A DNA stretch of 51,086 bases, from contig CANJYE010000022.1 in assembly GCA_947479055.1 (NCBI GenBank), forward strand, positions 1-51,086, written 5' to 3'. This DNA comes from Erythrobacteraceae bacterium (GTDB lineage: Bacteria; Pseudomonadota; Alphaproteobacteria; Sphingomonadales; Sphingomonadaceae). This document shows positions 26,601 through 35,600 of this stretch, one piece after another. A program made the position numbers and the translations under genes. Numbering within the stretch: position 1 is the stretch's first letter; each line of letters starts with the position of its first letter. The notes below the pieces were generated by a model. It was not told the DNA's origin, did no database searches, and saw only the letters and a list, made by a program, of their open reading frames with translations.

Positions 26601-29600
26601 CTGGAAGAACGGTGGCTCGATCAGCCTCACCGTTGCGCCCCGGGTCCTTGTTGGCATTGGCGGGACCATCTCCGCGCCAGAACGCGCAGCCGACCTTTCG
26701 GGCAGCATCCGCATCGCCTCCTCGGGCCTGCTCGACGTATCGTCGGGCGGCTATGTCGGGACGGACGGTACGCTCGACCTGACCGGAGCGGGCGGCAATG
26801 TCTCGCTGATCAACGAAACGCGCTATGCCTCGGCGTCGCTGACCGACATCAACACCGACAGCAACAGCCGCGCCGCCTTCGCGCTGGGCGGCACTAACCA
26901 GACGGCCAGCTTCACCCCCTACCGGGTTGGTGAAACCATGGTGGTGCCCTCGCTCGTGCCCGACAATCCGGTGGCCGAGGTGGCGTTCGACACCGCTTCG
27001 ATCAAGGGTTTCGGCTTTGCCGGGGGCGGCACTTTCACGCTGGTTGCGCCCGATATCGCAATGGGATCGGCACCCGGCGCCAAGGGTCCGCGCATCGGCC
27101 TCGATTTCCTCGAGAAGACCGGCTTCGGCACGCTTGACCTTGCCGCCAACAAATCGCGTTTCGTCGCCAACCTGTTCGCCAACGGGCAGAGCGGGATGTC
27201 CGCCTTCCTCGATACCGAACGCTTCGTGGTGGGTGACGGGGAAACGCTGGACCTGACGCAGACAGTCCTGCCCTCGCTGCTGGACAATCCCACCCAGACC
27301 CTGCTGACCGGGCTCGGCACGGGCGCGGACATCACGGCAATCCTGACCCCGGAGGTTCCCGCCAGCGCCTGGGATCGCAAGGCCGCGCATCTCAGGCTAG
27401 GCGGGGTGAGCGAACTGGAAGTGTCCGAAGGCGGCGCGATCACCGGTGCGGCGAAGGCCTCGATCACCGCGCCGCGCATCTACAGCGCCGGCACCATCCG
27501 CATCGCCGGCGGCCAGATCAACCAGATCGATACGCTCGAGAACCTGCTGACCCAGCGCCGGGTGATCGGCGTGCGCGACGCGGCGCTGGGCGGGGCGGGG
27601 CTAGCCGATGTGTTCGGCGCCAGCAGCGAAGGCCAGACCAGCGGCTTTGACGAGAACGCCGCCGCCACGGTCGAAGTCTATCGCGACACGGCGCTGACCG
27701 AGCGGCTGACCAATGGCCAGCTGTTCAGTCTGGTCGATCCGGCGGCAGGCGGGCGCAATCTCGACGTCAATCTCGTTTTCACCGGCCGGGTCGCGCTGAA
27801 CGAAGGCGTGCATTTCACCGCGACCAGCGTGACCGAGCTGTCCGGCACCGCGCTTTACAATCCGCGCGCGTCGTTCCTGGCCAATGGCCAGCAGCAGCGC
27901 AGCGGGACCATGATTGGCGGCGGTTCGATCGCCACCTCGCGCTTTGGCGCGCCGCTGGCCGAAACTGGCTATGCCAGTCCGATCGATCCCAGCAACAAGC
28001 TGGTGGCCGAAGCGGGCGCGACGATCAGCCTCAACGGTGCCAGCGGCACATTCGACGAACGGATATCGCAGACCGCCTTCGGCGCGGTTGCGCAGTGGAG
28101 CGATGCCGGGCGGCTGACCATCGGCAATGGCGCGCTGCTGACCGGCGCGCATGTCAGCGCGTTCGGCGGTGACGACGGCGATGCCGATCTTGCCGCCACC
28201 AGGGCCAATGGCGGCGTGCTGGACTGGGTCACCCCGGTCATTCGCCAGAGCGATGACGGGACCGACGCCAGCGGCGCGACCCTGTCCGCCACGCAGGTGA
28301 TGGATTCGGGCTTTGCCACGCTGGTCGCCCGCAACGGTTTCAGCACGGCGGGCGATGTCTCGCTCAGCCTTGGCAAATCGTTCATCGCCACCACCAATAC
28401 GGTTGAAGGCGCACGCACGCTCGAGAACCTGGTCATCACGGCCCTGCCGGATTCCAACGCCCGGATTCTCGCCCCCTATGTCGCGCTGGCCAGCAGCAAC
28501 AAGGATATCGGCGGGCAGGGCCAGTCAGCCGGTGCGGGCCACCTGACGATTTCAGCGGGGGCGATCGACGTGATCGGCGCGGCCGAATTCAACGTTTCGT
28601 CGGCAAGTGATGCGGTCAATCGCGGCAGCGTCACGCTCGAGGCGAGCGGCGATATTCGCCTGATCGGCACGGCCGGGCTGCCGGACAGCTCAACCGGCCT
28701 GTTCCAGCCCGGATTGTCGGGACAGCTCGTCTCGAACGGGGACCTGCTGCTGAAATCCGCGCAGGTCTATGCCACCACCGGCACCGGCAATCTCCAGCAA
28801 CTGCTGGAAGACCGGCGCGCCGGGCGGGCGGGCACGCCCGATCCCTTTGTCATCGCTTCTTCCAACATCGATGGGCTGGTGAAGTTCGAAGGCCTGGGCG
28901 GCGCATTGCCGCCGACGCCCTATTCCGCCGGCTCATACCTTGCTGTTCGCGGCGCCCGGATCGAACAGGACGGCGTGCTGCGGGCGCCGCTCGGCATGCT
29001 CGATATCGGCTCCAATGAGGCGACCGCGCTCAATCTCTTGGTCGAGGCCCCGGCCACAGCCTCGCTCCGCTTCGGGCCGGACAGTCTGACCTCGGTTTCG
29101 GCCCGGACCAGCCTGACCGGCAGCGATGCGCTCAACATCCCCTATGGCACCACCACCGACCTGATCGAATATTTCTTCACCCCGGGCACCAACAGCATCC
29201 TCACCGCGCCGCCGGTGGGTGAACTGCGGTTTGCCGGCAAGGACATCACCATCGACAGTGCGGATTCCGGCCAGGTGCGGGTGGACGGGCGCGGCGGCGG
29301 CGATGTCTTTGCCTATGAATTCATCCCCGGCACAGGCGGTTCGCGCGACGTGCTGGACCGCTTCAACCCCGATGGCTTCAGCGGCAACAACGGGCTGCAA
29401 TTCCCCGACGGGCGGCAGGTCTACGCCATCGTCCCGAAGAACAGCGCCAATGTGGCGCTGTTCGATCCGGTCTATTCGGCCGATTACACCGCTGCGGCAG
29501 GCGGCGATCTCTACGGCCTCAACGCTGGGATGACTGTCCGGCTCGATGCCGCACCGGGGATCGAGGCGGGCGAATATCTGCTGCTGCCGGCGCATTATGC

Positions 29601-32600
29601 GCTGCTGCCGGGGGCGATGCGGATCGTCGAGAATGTCGGCAGCGCCGCGCCCTATGCCGGTGGTGCGAGCACCTTGCTTGATGGCAGCCTGGTTGTCGGC
29701 GGCGTCTATGGCACGGCCGGAACCGGCTTCAGCCAGTCGAAGCGCCGTTCCTTCACGGTCCAGTCGCAGGATGTCATCGACAAATATTCGCGGATCGAGA
29801 CAACTTCAGGCTCCGCCAGTGCCGAACAGCTTGCCGGGCACAAGGGGCTGACAGCACCGCTGCTACCGCGCGATGCCGCGCGGGTGGTACTGGCGCCGCT
29901 CACCTCGCTCAAGGTGGCGGGTGCTTTCGCCACCGACCCGGCCAGGAATGGCCTCGGGGCGCAGGTCGATGTCGGCGGCTCCAAGATCCGGATCGCCGCG
30001 CCCGGCGCCGTGCCGGACGAGGCCAGCGCCGACTATGTCCTGCTGACCACCGACACGCTCGCCAATTTCCACGCCAACAGCCTGTCGATCGGGGCGCTGC
30101 GCAACAACAATGTCGATGGCACGACCACGCTCGATGTCGTGGCGAGCACGATCCAGGTCGATAATGACGTGGTGCTGACCGCGCCGGAGCTGTTGCTGTC
30201 GGTCGGGGGCAGCGGGTCCTTGCTGTCGATCGAAGGAGCCGCCGATGGCGCGCCCGGCGCGCAGCTGATCGCCACCGGCACGCTCAACGACACCCGCAGC
30301 GGCGATTACATCATCAACGCGGCTGCCGCGCGCAATGACAGTCCGACCGGGATCGACCGGACCGGGGCCGGGGCGCTCATCCGCCTTGCCAGCGGGTCCG
30401 AGCGGCTGGTCGCGCGCAAGGGGGATTTCGCTTCCCGCACCACGCTGCTGCCGGCCAGCCTGACGCTGGGCGCGGGCGCAACGCTGGGTGCGTCCTCGAT
30501 CACGCTCGACAGCAGCCGCGATTTTTCGATCGACAATGCGGCGGTGATCGGCGCTGCAGAACCGGGCAAGGCATTCGATCTGGCCGTATCGGGCGATGCC
30601 TTGCGGATCGGCGGCCTGACTTTCAGCAGCGAGGTCGAGAGCCAGTTCGGCAAGGCCCGCACGCTGACCTATCGCACGCCGGATATTCTGAATTTTGCCG
30701 CCGGCAGCTACAATTACCATAACCTCAGGATCGATGCCGCCGGCATCGGCCTGGCCCAGGCGGAATCGGCCGACGCCCCGTCGCGCGATGTCACGCTGAT
30801 CGCCGATCATGTCGAACTGGGTAATTCCTCGCTCGATGCGGGCGCCTGCAAGACCAGCGCCACGCTGGCCTGCGGCGCGCAAAGCGCGTTGACGATCGAT
30901 GCCACCGATATCACCTTTGGCGGCGGCACGTTCCGCACCTACGGGTTTGACGGCGGCGCTGGCGGCAGCGGGATCACGCTGAAGGCGCGCGAGGGGATGT
31001 TCGTCAGCGGGCAGGGCGAATTCAACACCGTCGATTTCGCGCAGGAACTGCAAACCCCGCTGAACCTGGTGACCCCGTTCATCGTCGACCGCACCGCGCA
31101 GGATCTGCGCAACCCGCGCTATGTCCGGCCTGACTTTGCCTTCAACGCGCTGGGCGCGATCCGGGTTTCCGGCCCCTCCACGCCGCTGGCGGCACCGGCC
31201 GACAAGGAAGCGCCCGGTGCGAGGATCGCCTTTGCGGCGGGCAATGCGGCCAAGGGGATCGCTTCCGACATCACCATCGCCGATACGCTGGTGCGCGCCA
31301 CCGCCGGAACCATCGATATCCAGGCAACCGGCTCGATCCTGCTCCAGGGCTCCGCCTCGTTGCAGGCGGCGGGCTATGCCAAAAGCTTCAGCGACGGGAT
31401 CGAACAGACCACGGTGTCAGCCAGCGGCGGGGTCATCAACCTCGTTACCACCGGCAATGGCACGCGCATCGCCACCGATGCCACCAGCTCGCTGGTGGTC
31501 GACAATGGCGTGGGAGAGGCCGGCACGCTCGCTATCGCCGCCTCGCAGGGCGACGTGGATCTGCTGGCGACGCTCAACGGCGGCGTGGCCGCCGACAAGG
31601 CGCGCTCCGCCTCGCTGCGGCTGGATGCCGGGCACTCGGCCTTCGACCTATCCGGCTTCGTCGCGGCCAACGGCCTGCATTTCCAGGGCGGGCTGGCGAT
31701 CCGCACCGGCTCGGGCGATCTCGCGTTGCAGGCCGGGCAGGAACTGAAAGCCGATGCGGTCAGCCTGACCGCCGATGGCGGCAGCATTACCATCGGCGGC
31801 AGGATCGACACCTCGGGCGACGATGTCCACCTGCTGTCCCCGACCGACCCGCGCTACAAGCAGGCGCGGATCGATGGCGGAGCGATCACGCTTTACGGGC
31901 AGGACGGCGTCACGCTGCAATCGGGCGCTTCGCTGCTGGCGAAGACCAGCGGCTATGCGGCGGACGACGGTCGGCAGGCCAGCGGCGGCAATGTCGCCAT
32001 CGGCATCGGCACTGGCGGCGCTGCCGCGATCACTATCGACAGCGGCGCGCTGATCGACGTTTCGGCGCTGCGGCCGGGCAATCGCCTGATCGAGGAAGTG
32101 GCCACCGACCCGCTGACCCAGCTTGAATCGAAGGTCTACCGGCTCGCGCCGGGCGATCGCGGCGGGCTGGTCAGCTTCCGCGCGCCGGTGCTGGCGGACA
32201 ACAGCCTGGCGATTGCCGCCGATGGCACAGTTGCGGGTGCGCGTGAAAAGACGATCGAAGGCTATCGCCGCTTCAATCTCGATACGATCGCCAGCAGCGG
32301 CCAGTATTCCGGCGTCGCCTCGCTGAGCGGCGCGTCGGGCATCATTGTGACGCTCGACACCGGTGCGGCCACCGCCGGCAAGGCCAATTTCCTGGCCGAT
32401 CTCGCGCCCGGCACCATTCCCGATTTCATCCGCAATTTCAGCGTGACCGACAGCAACGGCAACCCGTTCACCGGCTATCGCCTGCGCCCCGGGGTGGAAC
32501 TGGCATCGGCCAACGGCATCCGCCTGGTCAGCAACTGGAACCTTGCGGCCGGGCGGATCGTCAATGCCGATGGCACGGCCGGCTATGACGATGCGCTGGC

Positions 32601-35600
32601 GGCCGGTCTGCTGGTGGAATCCGCGCTCGGCCCCTATGCCAGCGGGCCGCTGGCGGGCCAGAAGCGCTACGAAGTTGTCGCCGGCAAGGAAGGCGCCCTG
32701 TTCGACCGCTTCATCGACATGAGCTATCGCGTAGGCGGCAGCACGCGCGGCGAAGCGCCGGTGCTGACGCTGCGGGCGGGCCGCAATCTGGAAATCCAGA
32801 ACAGCATCAGCGACGGCTTCTTCGCCTTCCGCGATTTCACCGGCGCGGATTACATCAATTACCAGCTCGGCGGCGGCAACCGTACGTTCAATCCCGCGCT
32901 CAAGATCAGCTGCGGCGGGACCTGTTCGGACTCGATCCTCTATTCCGGCGTGCCGTCGGCAACCCTGCCGGGAACGCCGGGGACGCGGGTCTCGATCGAC
33001 ATCGCCGCTGCCGCCCAGCAGGGTACCGAATCCTCCCCGCTGTTCGTCAATGCGGCTTTCAACCCGCTGGCCAATTCCGCCGCCGCCACCGGCACGGGCA
33101 ACGCTATCGGCACGGCCGAGCTGTTCCCGCTGCTGTCGGATGGCAGCGCGGTGCGATCCTCCAGCCTCCAGCTGGTCGGGGGCGCGCTGCAGGGTTCGGC
33201 CAATCCGCTGCAGATCGATGTGACCGGCACAGGATCGGTGCAGGTCTCGGGCGAGAAATCCTACCAGATCGCCGCCACCGGATCGACCGGACGGCTCAAG
33301 GGTCTGCTGCAACTGGTGCTGAATTCGCCCGATGCGGGCAATTTCACCTATGGCCTGGCCGATCTGCTCGGCGTGATCGACGGCGGTGAACAGGCCGAAT
33401 TGGGGGCAGATTACTACACCGTGCTCAACTGGGGCGACGGTTCGACCGGCGCGGCCGGTGCGGCCCGCCAGGCAGCGCTGGCCTATGCCGGCTTTGCCGG
33501 CAACGCGCAGTTCATCGGCACCGCTGGCCACCCGACCGGCGTTTCGGCGCGGCTGCGCGACATTGTCGCGTTCCTCAAGGATTCGGGCTTTGCCGAAACC
33601 TACGCCAACGGCATCGAACAGAAGCTGCCGGGCTATAACGTGACCACCGGGATCACCAGCCCGACCGTTCGTCTGCAATCCAATACCGCCTATTTCGGAA
33701 CGCTGGTGCGCACCGGCGATGGCTCGATCGACATTGCCGCAGCAGCGGATATCGACCTGCGGCGCAGTGTGGATGTCGTCACACGCAATGATCCCGGCGC
33801 GGACGCCGGTGTCAGGACACTGGCACAGGTCGGCGGGACGGCAGTCTATACCGCCGGTGTCCGCGCCTCCACGGCCGATCTCGCCGGTGGGCAGCTTCCC
33901 GCGTTCAGCGGCTATGCCGCCCGATCCGTGCCCGGGCCGACCAGCGGGGTCGCGCTGGCCCCGGTGGTCAGCAAGGACGGCGGCTCGATCACGCTGAGCG
34001 CCGGCCGCGATATCGTCGGTCGCAGGGATGTCTGGAACGAGCTGTTCGGCCAGAACGGCTCCCAGATCACCGGCCTCAGCCTTTCGCCGATCATGCTGGC
34101 GCGCAATTATGCGCAATCGACCGCGCTGATGACTCCCAGTTTCGCCGAATTCGGGCGCAATTCGGGCGATCAGCGCTGGCGCTATGGTTCGACCTCGCAG
34201 AACGGCACACAGGCATCGATCGCCGCGAACCTGTTTACTTCGGGCATCGGCGCGCTCGCCGGTGGAGATGTGTCGGTCGTGGCGGGGCGTGATCTCAATG
34301 ATCTCACCATCGCGCTCGACAACAGTCTGGCGACCGGCGTCAACCAGGGCGGCAACACGCTTGTCGCGCTGGGTGCAGGCGACCTGGCCTTATCGGCCGG
34401 GCGCCATCTGCTGGGTGGTCAGTTTGACATTGCGCTGGGCTCGGGCTCGGCAGCGGTCGGCGGGAATGTCGATGCAGCCGGGGCGATCAGTTCGAACGGT
34501 TCGTTCGTGGTCGACAATCGCAATCTCCTGCGCGTGCGCGTGGCCGACGCCACGTTCGATCTTTCCGCCAGGGGCGATATCACCATCGGCGGGCTTGGCG
34601 CGTTGGGGCTGGGCCGCACCGGCAATTCGGGCCTCGAAACCTCTGGGTTCTTCTCGGCGTTGGCCGGGGTGCGGGCACGGGGCAATGGCAATTTGACGAT
34701 CGTCGGCAACCGCCCGGACCTCTATGTCGTCCAGGGTGTCGGCACCCGGATGGGAACGGTGCTGCCGCCCTCGCTGGAACTGACCGCGTTCCACGGCGAC
34801 ATCGCTTTCGGCACGACCGGCGAACTCAACCTGCCCAAGTTGCTCTATGCCAGCCGCTATGGTCAGCTTTCGCTGCTGGCGGGCGGCGACATCGGGCATT
34901 TCGGCCTCGCCATGAGCGATGCCGCGCCGGTCAACTTCTTCGGCACGGAAAGCCTCCTCAAGACCACTTTCCCGACCATCACCTCCAGCACCCGCGACAG
35001 CGACCTGCGCCTGCTGCACAACCGCCGGATCACGCATGCTGATGATACGCTGCCGGTTCGCATCGTGGCGGGCGGATCGATCGAGGATATCGTGCTGTCG
35101 CTGCCCAAGCAGGCCCGGATCCGCGCCGATGGAGACATTCTCGACCTCTACTTCACCGGCCAGAACATCCGGGCGGGCGATATCACCCGGATTTCGGCTG
35201 GCGGCGACATCACCGGCACCACCGGGGTCAGCACTTCGGGCATCACCCAGGGGCGGAGCGCCGTTCTGGGCAACACCATCACGCTGGGCGGACCGGGATC
35301 GCTGTTCGTCGAGGCGGGCCGCGATCTCGGCCCGTTCCTCACCTCGGCCACGGGTTCCGTCCGCAGCGAGGCGGGCGGCATCAGGACGATCGGCAACGAG
35401 GCGAACCCCTGGCTGGCGGCGCAGGGCGCGGACATCCATGTACTGTTCGGGGTCGGCAAGGGCGTGGATTATACCGCGTTCCAGAGCATCTATCTCGATC
35501 CGGTCAATCAGGTGAACCTTGATGGCGACCTGTTTGAACAGAACAAGGATGCGCTGGGCAACGCCACGCCCGATCGCACCCGCTTCGGCTATGCGCCGGT

